Assembly: GCF_001640805.2 (NCBI RefSeq)
Contig: NC_066850.1
Coordinates: 5,218,894 to 5,282,893 of the forward strand
Source: Lates calcarifer
Taxonomy: Eukaryota > Chordata > Actinopteri > Centropomidae
Reading direction: 5' to 3'
DNA: 64,000 nucleotides
In this document: positions 46,464 through 58,415 of the stretch, piece by piece
How positions within the stretch are numbered: the first letter of the stretch is position 1
How the letters are laid out: each line of letters starts with the position of its first letter
The notes under the pieces: generated by a model
Told to the model about the DNA's origin: nothing
Database searches by the model: none
What the model saw: the letters and a program-made list of their open reading frames with translations, nothing else
Position numbers and translations under genes: made by a program

Positions 46464-46881
46464 TACACCAATCAGCCACAACAGTAAAACTGACAGATGA
46501 AGTGAATAACCTTTGGGTTTCATCCGGATGTTACTTGAACCTACCACCCACCTAAACATTGTTGCTGCATCAGATTGTTATCAGGGGAGTATGGAGGCCA
46601 GGTCAACACCTCGGGCTCTTTGTTGTGTTCCTCAAGGTATTTCTGAGCAGTTTTTGTGGTGTGATGGGAGCTTTGTCCTGCTGGGGGAGGCCCCTGCCAT
46701 TGGGGAGTGCCGTTGCCACAGAGGAGTGTCCTTGGTCTGCAACAATGTTTAGGTGAGTGGTACATGTCAAAGTAACATCCAAGCAAATACCAAGACCCAG
46801 CAGAACATATTATTTTAACAAGATGATTAATGTTATTCACCTGTCAGTGGTTTTAATGTTATGGCTGATCTGTGTGTGTAT
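46464..46881 (-). mobile_element. fold-back Tc1/mariner remnant with broken transposase
   Basis: The terminal inverted repeats are ACACCAATCAGCCACAACAG at the left and GGTTTTAATGTTATGGCTGA at the right, the ends of a common fish Tc1-type transposon. The inverted homology runs further inward: GGATGTTACTT and CCTAAACATTGTTGC (46526-46565) reappear inverted at 46739-46782. Between the arms, the minus strand encodes a transposase scrap (QKYLEEHNKEPEVLTWPP then YSPDN), the part near the third catalytic acidic residue of the DDE domain. The frame is shifted and most of the gene is missing, so the copy is dead. Confidence 0.8.
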
Positions 46882-47238
46882 ACAGCACTACAAGTAGAAA
46901 TTAGCTCTGAATGTTTAAAAAAAAAAAAACACATTTAAAACATTTACAGATCTGAAACTTTTATGTTCATGTCAAAAGGTATCAAAACAAGTATGAAATA
47001 CGTGACTTACACTCAATCTGTGCAAAAACTAACCAATAAGACAGTCATATATACATAAAACATGCTCTGCATACATAATACACAAGATATACACCCAGTC
47101 AGCCTCACACAACTGCAGTGTTGTCTTCCTTTTACTTTTTCATGTACATTTTATAACTTACTCCCCCTTTATTTTACTCACACCTGATAATCTATGCAGT
47201 GTTTTCCTCTCAGTAGCACAGTATGAATACATAGTCTG

Positions 47239-47276
47239 TCCCACACACACACACACACACACCACACACACACACA
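47239..47276. repeat. (CA)n microsatellite
   Basis: CA run interrupted once by CC. Confidence 0.9.
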
Positions 47277-48589
47277 CTTCCTCCTTGTAGTATAAATTAA
47301 GCCAGGTTGCTATCTTAACTGGGTCACCTCAGTTTTCCCATGGAGCATTTTAACATGTTATGTAATAGCTTATAAATATAGCCAATCAGTGTTGAGTGAA
47401 TGTGAGCAGTCGTGCTGCCATCTGAAGAAAATGAGAACTCTGTCAGCTCCGTTTCTAACGCCTGGGATGGAAAATCTATTTGACTGCATTCATTTTAGGT
47501 AAATTTATTTCATACAGTAGATGCTGGAGGAGTTTGACTTACACTCTTACACACACTAACTTCATAGTTTTCTCCTAAGCTGCCACAGCACACACAGACA
47601 TCAGATTTTCACGTCTGCCTTGCATCATACAATAATCTTGCCACTATGTTTACAGCCAGTTGTGACTATACAACCCTCCTCATGCAGCCGCTAATCATGT
47701 TTAGTATTCATGGTCAGCTGTCACATGCTGACAGGCCTCGCGCCGAGAGGTCCGCCAATCAGTCTGAGCGGAGAAAAAAAAAGTTTTCATCTCAATAAAT
47801 CAAAGTGTAAACAGCGCCGGAGGATTCATGACTCTGTATAATGATGTGTTCAGTGTGTGAGAATGATAAGCTCATCCAGTTGTGAAGATTAGATGAAAGA
47901 GGACAAGTTTATCTCTTTGATAGGGACATTTCCATTTCAACAAACACACCCCAACACCAAACTTCTCCACCATGTTCCGTCAGGCTGTACAGTGCTGGCG
48001 TAAAGTGTAAATCCAAACACAGAAACCTAAAATATCTTTTGGTTTTAGATTGTTGGTTTGACAAAACAAGCAGCAGACAATTTATAAACTAAAATTGATG
48101 GATTAATCAAAACAGATTAAGATTTAACATAATAAACATATGATCAGATTACAAAATAAGATGCACTGTTATAGATTAGTGTACAAAGCAATTAATTAGC
48201 TCCATATGCACCACTTTTACTCAACAATGTGAATACAAGACTTTTGCCATTTAAAAATGACAATTTATTTATTTTTTTTTACTCATGGGAATAATGGAAG
48301 GCATATTTCTTTTCTTTAACAAGGAACAATCAATCTTTTATTAAAGAAAATTACAAATTATCGTTGGTTGCAACCTTGCAGAAAAAAAGGAAAGAAATTT
48401 GATAAAACACAATTTAACAGCAAATGAGCATGATAGGAACTAAATGAAATGACTGTATAGGTTTTTCAGACATTGCTGGTTAATTATTTTTTAGAACTCC
48501 ATGAAGGGCTGGAAGATTGATATTGTACTTCAGTGGTGAAAATTTGTGATAAATAAAACAATTTAGCCTCAGATAGTAGGCTACATACA

Positions 48590-48777
48590 CAGCCGCTAAA
48601 CCCCGCCCCTAGTTTTTCCCTCTCTACCTGTCGATCAAGCCTTAATCCCGCCCCCTCCCGGTCCGCCTGTCAGTCAAACGTCTGCCCCGCCCCTTCACTG
48701 CCTGCTTGCACGTCGCGCAAAAAAACAGCAGCGACGGCCGTTGGGGGAAGAGAGTAAATAGAGAGAGAAGCCTCAAG
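48590..48777 (+). promoter_or_regulatory. rsbn1l: rsbn1l promoter with GC boxes
   Basis: Three Sp1-type GC boxes: CCCCGCCCC at 48601-48609, CCCGCCCCC at about 48647-48655, and CCCCGCCCC at 48685-48693. They lie within 180 bases of the start codon, and CpG density is visibly higher from here to about 49930. No TATA box. The transcription start probably lies around 48690-48740; this is inferred. Confidence 0.6.
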
Positions 48778-49417
48778 ATGGCTGACTCGCTGGGCTCCGT
48801 TCACCTCACCGGAGCTGCGGCTACTGCGGTAGCCCCCGCGGTCACCTCCGCCAAAAGCCCGCTCGCCAAGCCGACCGAGGCGAAGGGAGCCCCTGACAAC
48901 CGCTCTCAGTCTTCCCGGGATTTCAACCCGCCGCCGCCCAAGAAGGTCCGAGTCGAGGAGAGGAGCGTTAAACCCAAGAAACTCAGCAGGGAAGGAGGAG
49001 TGGGAGGCGACGGTAGCGGCAAAGAGAAACTCCAACAGCCCACGAAGCAGCAGAGCTATGGCAGTGGCACGGGTTTGTGGAGCTTCAGTCCGGTTAAGGC
49101 GAGCGGCAACAACCCTCCGGTGCCTGCTACCGGTGGATCCCAACCACCGACAAACACACACAAAGTCTTCAAACAGAGCGATTTCTTCCTCCACAAAGCG
49201 CCTTCCTCCTCCAAACCCAAGAAACCCAGTAAAGATAAACAGCGGGAGAAAGAGAGGGAGAAGGGAAAAGGAGGCGGAGAAGAGAAAAAGAAACATAAAC
49301 TGATGTTGACCTCCGGACCCGGGAGTAACGCTAGTAACAACAACAGCGATATCAGCAGATTTAATTACATTTCTGCAGTGAAGAGAGAAAATGGGGAGGT
49401 CATGTTGCCACCCAAAG
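48778..49417 (+). CDS. rsbn1l: rsbn1l coding exon 1
   Basis: Starts MADSLGSVHLTGAAATAVAP; the ATG context is CAAGATGG. The frame is open upstream without another ATG. The encoded 213 residues are Ala/Pro/Ser/Lys-rich and end EEKKKHKLML, then a short linker, then VKRENGEVMLPPK. Donor GTAGGC at 49418, phase 1. A weaker GT at 49399 follows NGE. Confidence 0.9.
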
Positions 49418-52400
49418 GTAGGCCATCATAGTATATTTTCTTTGGTTAAAATTCACTTTAACGAGGGAGGGAATTCGTAAAAGTTTGAGTTGTGTTTATT
49501 ATAAGCAGGCAAGAGTTGTGTCCTTTTATAGTTACTTGGCTCGTCGTAGATTCAGCCACTTGGGATATGAACATGTGGCCCGGAGTGTGCAGTTGACTGC
49601 CTTCTAATTTGTCTCGGACAGTCCTGTTTTCGGACTAGCTACTGTTCAAAAGGCGCCCTCAAACGACGTGTAAGACATGGTAGAACACTCGAGAGTTACT
49701 CTAATCCGTGTTTGTTCCCCCGGGGAAATGTTTACATCGAGTTGAGTGGCTATAAAACCCAGTTTAGTCGATGTTTCTACGGGCTATGGCTGCCAGCTTT
49801 CGTCGCTTGTTCACCCGCTCGTGAACCCTCGAGCTCCACAACGGCGTTCCAGGGCAGCAGCAGCAGTAGTCGCGCGACCTGGTTGTTACATTGTAACCAG
49901 CTGCTCTCGTGCTGCTGCGGAATTCTTACGTAGTTATGTCGTATTGACTAAATAGAACGTGTTTTATTCACATACATTTAACAGTAGCGTATTGTAATCT
50001 ATTAAAACTAAGGTGTTAAAACGACTAAACAAGCTATAATCTCTGTCACGTCAGCGTAACGATCGAGGTAAATTGTTATTTTATTTTAAATTGTCAATTC
50101 TGTTACGTAAACGCGCATTGAGTTATCGTATTTTCTTTGGAGCGTTATATGTATGAAAACTACACGCTGCTGTCATAACAATATGACAGCCGCCCGCCAT
50201 TATAGTGCAAGTGTTGTTTTGGTAGAGCACCACGCCCCCCTCTGTAACCTCAGGCTGTATAGAAACAGACACAGCTCCGTGGCTTGTTGATACTCCATGT
50301 TTTACAGTTTTATCCATTCCACCACTGCTTCTCCGATTTGTTTCACAACTGAAGCCTTTATTATCACACTGAAGTAACTAGACTCTTAACTCAGTGCATC
50401 CACATTTAGGTTTGTTTTGAGTATGACCACTGGTGTTGATACATGTCTGTTATGTGGGTGAGAGGGGGAAAAATGACACCAGACATTAACTCATGTGGAA
50501 CAGTCCGTTAAATAAATTATGACGTAATACGTCATTATACTATAAGGCATCCTTTAAGAACGGAAATGGCAACATTTAATCATTTTAAAGTATTAAACAA
50601 TAACTATTAAATAATTAACAAACATTTTACAGTATTCCAGTAGCTATATTAGAATATTACTTAATTGTGTTATTGAAAAGGTGTTATACCTAAACATATG
50701 TAAGGTTAAACAGTATAGCTACGTATAAATTATATATAATCCTTACATAAACCGTTGTTTATGCATTGTATAAAAGGAGTACTCTATATGACCAACATAT
50801 ATGTGGCTCAGTATTATTGTTTTTACCATCATTGACATAACAGGTAATAATACAATAATTATCAGGCCATTAATAAATTAATTGTATTAGTTTCCGAGGA
50901 GTAATTATTATATTAATGTGACTGATTGTCACAACGCTAAAGCAACAAATGTTTGTTTTATGACCGTCTCATTAGTGGACGTTTCTGTTTTTGTGTGTGT
51001 TATTTCATTGTCACACCAAAGCAGTGTCTCATTGCGCATTTGTGTTTGGCAGTGTGTGTGTGTGTGTTAGTGTGTAAATGTTTAGACCGTAGCAGGAGCA
51101 TCGAGTGGACACATGTGAGAGAGTGTGAGTGCATGATGTCACCCGTTTCCAGTTGGGTAGTTTAAGAGGTCATGACATGCTCTGAACAGCCTCCGCAGTC
51201 AGCGAGAACACCAGAAACGAGACGTGTGCTGTTGGCCTGTAGCCCCTAACACACTATCAGAAACCCTGTCTTGTAAACAGGCTGTGCTGGATCAGTTTTA
51301 TTTTACTGATGCAACAAGGTGGCAGGCAGTGCTTCACAGGGATTTTAGAACAGCGTAAGACCTTTAACAGGCTTTAAAAATTGGGAATGTTAAATAAACT
51401 CTGCCTCATAGCTCATCAATGAATGCAGTTTAATGGAGCAGTCATTAAAAATGAATTGCTGGTATAGCAGGTATGGTTTATTTGCGCATTATGTTGATTT
51501 AACAATTGTTAATTGCAGGCTTATTAAGAATAAATATTCACCGCTTCACTTAACACAGCGAATCCAGTCGCTATCTTGTACAGTCGTCATTTAAAAGGTT
51601 TGTTGTCGCTGAATTGGAAAACATTTTCATTTAGTAACATAAATAATAGCTCTCCTTCAGCAGTCCCACTGAGGTGCTCTTGAGCAAAACGCTGAATGCC
51701 TAATTGCTGTGGTGAGCTGCTCAACGGTCAGCCACAGCAGGAGATCGTAATCACACTGAGTGGCTTCAAATGTGAAGACGTGGAGGTATATGAATGTGGA
51801 GTGGAGTGTTAATGCACATTAATCCAGAGCAAAAATGTTTTTCCAAGGATTGAAAAGCTCAGGTGTTGAGTGGCAGGCAGGCCCAGCGGTTAGACAGACT
51901 GCTTTGAGGACATGAGATTGAGGCTGGCGCTGGAGGAAAGTGCCCTTGAGCTAGTGGAGAGTGAGTCCTGCCAGCTTCAGGAGCGGCGCTGAGAAGCCGA
52001 ACTGTGTGCTTTGCTGACCTTCCTGGAGGGAAAGAATTTTCCTGCAGGGATCCAAAGAGTATCACATCATTGGAGTAATATTAGCGGGGGGGTTTCTGAG
52101 TCTGACGGAGCACAGGTGGACCAGGACAAGGAAAACTTAAAGAAGAAGTTACTGCAAATATTTATTGGCACGTTTGACTCGTGTTCATGATGATGTTGTT
52201 TTATTCAAAGGTCACAAGTTTAATCCTCATTGAGGCTGTTTGACCTGTCGTTGACACCCGCTGTATTTACATGCAGTCTGATGAAATGCAGTACTCCCAA
52301 TAATATAAGCGGCGAACACTTTAAATGGATTATCTTACTCATATTTAAGATGAATTCAGAGACATCGCAGCTCCATTAATGAAGCTGGAATACATGCCAA

Positions 52401-55400
52401 TGTTTTAATCACCATTCCTAGTGTAAACAACTAAAACACAGATTAATGCTGATGCAAAATTCACGTTGTAGCTTTCTTATTATTCAGTGTTCCTGTTTCT
52501 TGTTGTTCCTGTTCAGGATATAATTCTGACTATTAAAAAAAGTCACGTAAACCCTGGTTATTGGTGAAGTCAGGCTACTGTGAATCATGTCTGAATTGCA
52601 GTAATTAGGTTATTTGTGTGCATGTAAATGTGCTACGCTGACAGAGTCCCTCACTGTGTCTGCATCTTCTTGTCTGTGGTCGAGTGCAGCGATGGGGAAA
52701 GAGGAGAGAAATTGAAGCTTAGTCGCAATCAGCACCCAATTAACTAACTGTCGGCTGGGTCATTTGTTCAGTCCCCAAAAATTACTGGACACTTAACTCT
52801 GCATGTACAATCGCAGTTCAGCGGAATTACACGGACTTCATGAACCTTTTTGCTAAATAGTTTTTGATGTCAGCTTGAATGGTGAAGCATGGATTTTTCA
52901 CACAAGCGGGGTCAAACTTACCATCTTGCATTTGCATTATTTTGCTGGGAGGCAGGCGTCTGCCTGTAGTCCTGCAGCGAGTCCAGCAGCACTGATCCAA
53001 ACAGATCTGAAAATATCTTGTGCTCTTCATTCTTCCTGCGCCTGAGCTGCTGTCGACAGACTCATAATTGAAGTGATATATGTCTTTCCACAGTGTCTTT
53101 CGAATTTAACTCTGTGCACCCACGTCGTAGGCCTGTTTTCTTTCGTCCCAGTTTGCCACAACATCACAGCGTGAGTCGATTTACTGCTGAAGTGATGCGC
53201 TTGTTAGTGTCCAGCATTTTGTTCACATGGGAGTGCTCCACGAGCTCTGATGTTCGCAGCAGTGAGCTCACCATGTCTATATCTTTAAAGTTTTCAGATT
53301 CTGCCACAGAAACAGCATTTGCATGATTCAGTTTAATTATCCACATAAGACAATCTGATGGAAAATGTCCAGAAAGAAACCGTCTGTATTAAAATCAGGT
53401 GCGCAGAGCATGGAAATAGACGTTATGTAAATAATATGAAAGGGCATTAAGACTTTCACATGGAAGCCTTTGCAGGGCCAGAGTAAAGGGAAGTGAGATT
53501 AATACAGTTCTTTCATCCGTTTTCTGAACTGTTTATCCTGTTTCGGGTCACAGGGGGCTGGAGCCGATCCCAGCATGCATTTTGGCGAGAGGCAGGGAAC
53601 ACCCCGGACAGGTCACCAGTCTTATCACATTGCTAACACACATTTAAACTTGGCTGTGCTACAGTGTTAAACACGATGCTGCCTCAGGTTACAATAAATC
53701 AATACACGTGCCAAATAGAGTTAATTTCAAGGACAGATGTTTTCAGTTTCCAGTTCACATTAAAAAGCAAATATTCAAATGCAGATAGTTCATTGATTTT
53801 CTTCTTCTTTTTCTTCTTCTTTCGTTTTTTTAATTCTGAAAAGTTGTGAGTGCTGGTGTAGTTGAAGTTTACAAACTGCCTGCCGCCGGCCCTCTAGCTT
53901 TCAAAGTGTCTTCTCCCCTGTGATCATCCAAACAGTGAAAACCTCCTGCTGTGTTCCTCCCTTGAAAATCGTCTGCTGCAAGAAAGTCAGAAAACAAAAT
54001 GAGAAAAAGGAGAAAAGAAAAGTTTCAGTTTCCTGAATCACGTTCATTTCTGATTCATTTACATCTTTAGTTTTATGTTGTGACAAAACTGTCGTTGCTT
54101 TACATTTTAGTTATGGGCCAGTTTGAACTTGTGACCCCCCCCCCCCTCTGAACCATGGGGTGCTCCTCTTAACCACTTCACCGTGGTTCCCATAAAGTTC
54201 AAAAGAACGCTTCTCTTTATTTTAAGGGGAAGACCCTTCAGTCAAGCTGTGATAAATCAGCTTGTTCTCCAGTCTATTTAAGGCCAGGTCAAACACCTGG
54301 GCTAATTTATCTCCCATCGCCTCTAAATTTTAAGTTTATGAATGTTGCTGCTCTGGCACGGCCTGACATGTTTTTAGAAATCTGGCAGTAGATCTGAGTG
54401 AGCCCCTCTTTTGTAGGCAGTTTCCTGTGGAGCTAAATTGATGTTTTGAAACTGGCTGTTTTATTTTTTTTCCCACCAGGCAGCTTACAGTGTCTGGTAA
54501 TTTTACAGCATTTATTTTGCGTCGTTCTTAAAATGGTTTGTTAACATTCCTGGCATTCCTCCTCTTAACCACGGGGTACGATGGGGGATGACTACCTGCG
54601 TGTTAAGTGGCAAAGAAAAACGATCAGCTGAAATTCAAAATGCAGAAGTATTTATTTAAATATTATTAAAAGGAGTGTATCGATGTAACTCTAATTCTCT
54701 TACTGCTCCTTTAAGCCTTTTTACTTTCAAAGCATTTTCTCCTTTGATCCTGCAAACAGTGAGTCCAACCCCACTGCGTTCACTTTCCCACTCCCCACAT
54801 CCACAGGAGAGTGAGCAGTCTGAAAACACGGCTTCCTTTTAAAGGTGGATCTGACCGAGTTCAAAGAAAAAAAATTCTTTGGAAAGAAAAAGAAAAGAAA
54901 CGGCAAAGGGACTAATGTGGAAAAAAAAGGTGGTTTTTTTTTTTAAACATTTCTTTATAGGAAAATGAAAGAAAATAAAGAATCAAGTTATTATTAATCA
55001 AGTTATTTTTGGAAAGATGAGGTTTCTCTTAGCTCAGCTGGGATGTGAGATGTTGACTTACAGAAAAAGTGTGTGTTTGTTTCATGTGCACACACTTAAG
55101 ATGCGCCTTTTCTCTCAGAAAGCCCTCCCAGCGACTGAAGAGGCGCTCGCGATGGTATGATATTTACATTTTAAACTGATGCTCTCATCCACGGCGACTT
55201 GCAGCGAGTGTTGCATTAGAGAGCACTTTAAATTCCTCGATCTGTAATATTCCCTCAACACTCAAATGACTCTGTCAGACGGAGAAATGCTGGAAGAGGA
55301 AATGAAAATGAGTGGAAAAGCAAGGGAGGATTTTTAGGAGTCTTTAAAGACCTGGGGCATATTGAATAGAGGTAGTAGCTAGTGAGTTTTTGGGGGGTGA

Positions 55401-58323
55401 GGGTGGAGGTGTGAGGTGTATCTTGATGAGATGTAGCTTTAAGGTTGTGAGTGAAGTTGCAGAGTGACTGGCACAGTCTTAAAGGGAACTGGAAGGTCAT
55501 TACACTGCTGAGGAAACATGGGAGATAAGACCAGAGGCTGTGGAGGAGAGATGAGTTTGTTGCAGCAGGGAGGGAAAAGCCAAACATTTTGTAGAAGGAA
55601 GACCAACACGATTAAGGAAAAGTTAAGGTGGACGGCCAAGGTGAAGCAGTTGGCGAGAGTTCGGTTAAGAGGTTAGAGAAGTAAATCGAAGTGTGTGTGT
55701 GAGAGAGTAAATCCGAGTGCTCATGCTAATGTGTTTCTACCACTGAGACCTGAAACCTTCCTCTCTTCTTCCACAGAGCAACTCCAACAAGGACAAGGCG
55801 AAGGAGAGAGACCGTGAAGAGAGGGAGAAGAAGAAGGTCAAAGACAGAGAGAGAGAAAAAGAGAAGAAGAAGCACAAAGTGATGAATGAGATTAAGAGGG
55901 AGAACGGAGAAGTCAAGCAGCCAATTAAAGGTTGGTGGAAGAACACATACGAGCATACTAAGTGACTTCTGTAGGGATGTTTTTCTTGCATTGTTGGTTA
56001 AACTGTTGATTTTTCAAAGTCAGAAAATGCCCACTATAATTTCCCTGAGCCTACAGTGATGTCTTCAGATAGCTTATTTGTCCAGGTAACAGTCCAAAAC
56101 CAAAAACTATTCCATTTACCACTGTATAAAAATGCAAATTCTCACATGTAAGAAGCCGGAAACCACAAATATTTGACATTTTTGCTTAACAAAAGGCATC
56201 AAAATTGTGCTTGAATGTTCACTTCTGAATCTTAGAAACAGCAGCTTTACAATAATGCTCAACTCAAGGTCCACATTTATTTTCTGTTCATCGACTTGTC
56301 TGTTATTGTTTAAGTGCTAGATTTATGTTAGTTTATTTAGAATTAGATAATTATTGAGGTGATGATTTGGAAACATTAAACAGCATACAGTAAAAAACTA
56401 ATTTTGCATAAAGACTACAGTGTTGATGATGTTTGACTGCAGCGGATTGTGTTTTATTGGTTTTTGATGCCCTGGTTTGACAGCAGGAGGAGGTTGACAT
56501 GTTGACTTGTTATTGTTTGGGCAGTCTGTTGCTTTGACAGTGAGGAGGAAATCAAATGTGTCAATGTGTCCTGGTGGCTCATTGGGCTGAGTTACACTCC
56601 CCACAGGCTACTTGTTATATCTCTCTTATCTCTTCTGACACTCTGTGGTTTACAGTTTGAAAACTAGAGAAATTTAAAACTGATAAAGGTAAAAAATTTA
56701 AATGCGTTGTAGAAAGAAAGTGGGTCAGATCTCTGAGCAACCAGCTATTAGCACAGACCGTCACTGGAAGCATTTATTATACTCACTCTAGTTCGAAGCA
56801 CAGACTCGTGGGCAGAACTCGTCACAGATTTCTCACTGGTTCACACTTAAATGATGTTTTCACACGTGGAAGTGCACCCTGTTGGACCTCAGCGTGGATT
56901 TCAGCTCAGCTAGAGGAGGCGCAGTAAAAGACCTGCTGCTAAGGTAACCAAACATGTCCTACTTTCACAGGGCGCCGTACAGTAAATCATCATTATGTTT
57001 GTAACGTACAAGCAGCACACACAACCGCTTGGCATCCCAGTGGGTGTTGGAGAAAATGCTAATACTATGCGGTAGCTATAAAAGGCCCGATATAGAATAG
57101 TCTCTGTGTGGTGGTGGGAGAGCTCCACGACTGCAGTTGCAACTACTTTATTTTTTTTCTTTGAGAATTTGATCCCTAGCATGAGGTTGACCTTTGCACT
57201 GCGCTTCTACCCTCATGGTGAAATTAGGCTCAGGGTTTATTTAGTCTGACCCTCTTGCACTGCGTTTGTGTGTGCGCTGGTTGTGCATCTGGTCGCTAGG
57301 ATCGTAACAGGAGAAGCTGGGAGACAGGCCGAGGTGATGTAGCCTAAATACGTCCGTAAACAAACATCTGTTGGTCCCAGCTTTGAAAAAAAATCTTTTT
57401 TACTGTCTTTGTGCAGCATGTGTTTGTCTTCTCCTGCAAAGAAAATCCATAATGCTACATCGTATATAAGACAGATGAAATCCTGCCTGCCTATCAGCTT
57501 TGTCTGGCTCTACTTGATGCACACGTCTGTCCTCTGCTGTGCTCACTGTATGAATGTGCTGGTGAGTTTCATTGCTAGCCTTTTGACAGTAGTGAATAAT
57601 TTGCAGAGCGCTCTGACGTAATCTCCATCTCTCTCTCTCTCTCTGTGTAATCTGAGCTCTCAGCCACCGAACTGCAGCTCCCCATTTGTCAACAGCGGCT
57701 GTTTTCACTTTAATACGTGACCTTTTCAGACAGACACGCCACACACTGACGCAAATACACAAACGCCACTTTTTTTTGTTTCTGATTGATTTGACCTTGT
57801 TGTCAAGCTCCAGTCACACTTGTGCAGTGCCGTGTCCATGTGCTGGTGTGTCATGACCACACTGTGACATTTCAAAGTCTTAGTGAGGCTTTTGGCCACA
57901 TACCGGAGCCGGTGGCTGCAGATGAAAATTACAGATGGATTATTTGGCACACTATTTCAGTCTTCCTCCTGTCAGTATGAGCGTAGAGTTAGAAAAAGGC
58001 CGCACTCGGTAGAGACTGAGAGTGTGTGTGTTCAGGCTGCAGTGATCCTGAGAGGAAGCCTTGTAGTTAATCATGTGTGTTTACGATAATAGAGACACTC
58101 TGGGAATACATGGTGTTATATTGAATCAGAGTTGAGAGACCAGAGAATACGTTTGCAGTGATAGTGAGTGAGCCATTTAATCACACAGTGTTAGTTAGTT
58201 TGCTAATGTTTGTGGGGTGTGGTGTGGGGTTAAAATGTAATTAGTGAGAGAGAGTTAAGTTTACAATTCAACAGGGTGAGCGAGAGAGAGCGAGAGAGAG
58301 CGAGAGAGAGCGAGAGAGAGCGC

Positions 58324-58415
<92 letters not shown>

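Larger units (their letters stand above)
42701..48590. other. intergenic DNA between ptpn12 and rsbn1l
   Basis: About 5.9 kb with no gene recognised. It contains a CT tract (42944-42976), a TTAGCTTAGC scrap at 43267-43281 that resembles the intron 1 MITE end, GAT and AAT trinucleotide runs, a promoter-like GC/CCAAT patch (45290-45420), the fold-back Tc1 remnant, and a CA run (47239-47276). The part up to about 45.2 kb could be an extended ptpn12 3' UTR. Confidence 0.6.
49418..55747 (+). other. rsbn1l: rsbn1l intron 1
   Basis: About 6.3 kb. The first 500 bases are CpG-rich and contain AGC/CAG triplets (49852-49868). It holds a SINE-like relic (51870-51960), a teleost interspersed repeat (53508-53645) and another SINE-like relic (54113-54187). 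No secure exon was found, although the phase conflict at exon 2 leaves room for a small one. Confidence 0.75.

Noticed and set aside
48670..49296. 208-residue open frame on the minus strand over rsbn1l exon 1
   Set aside because: It is a shadow of the GC-rich coding exon on the plus strand. It has no domain and a biased Ala/Gly/Leu/Arg composition typical of reverse reading.
54113..54187. A functional tRNA gene
   Set aside because: A- and B-box-like words are present but are separated by a poly-G run, and no cloverleaf or anticodon stem can be formed. Kept only as a SINE-like relic.
55119..55154. Possible 36-base exon of rsbn1l (CTCTCAG ... GATG then GTATGA)
   Set aside because: Spliced after exon 1 (phase 1) it reads into TGA within seven codons, and its length does not repair the exon 2 phase.
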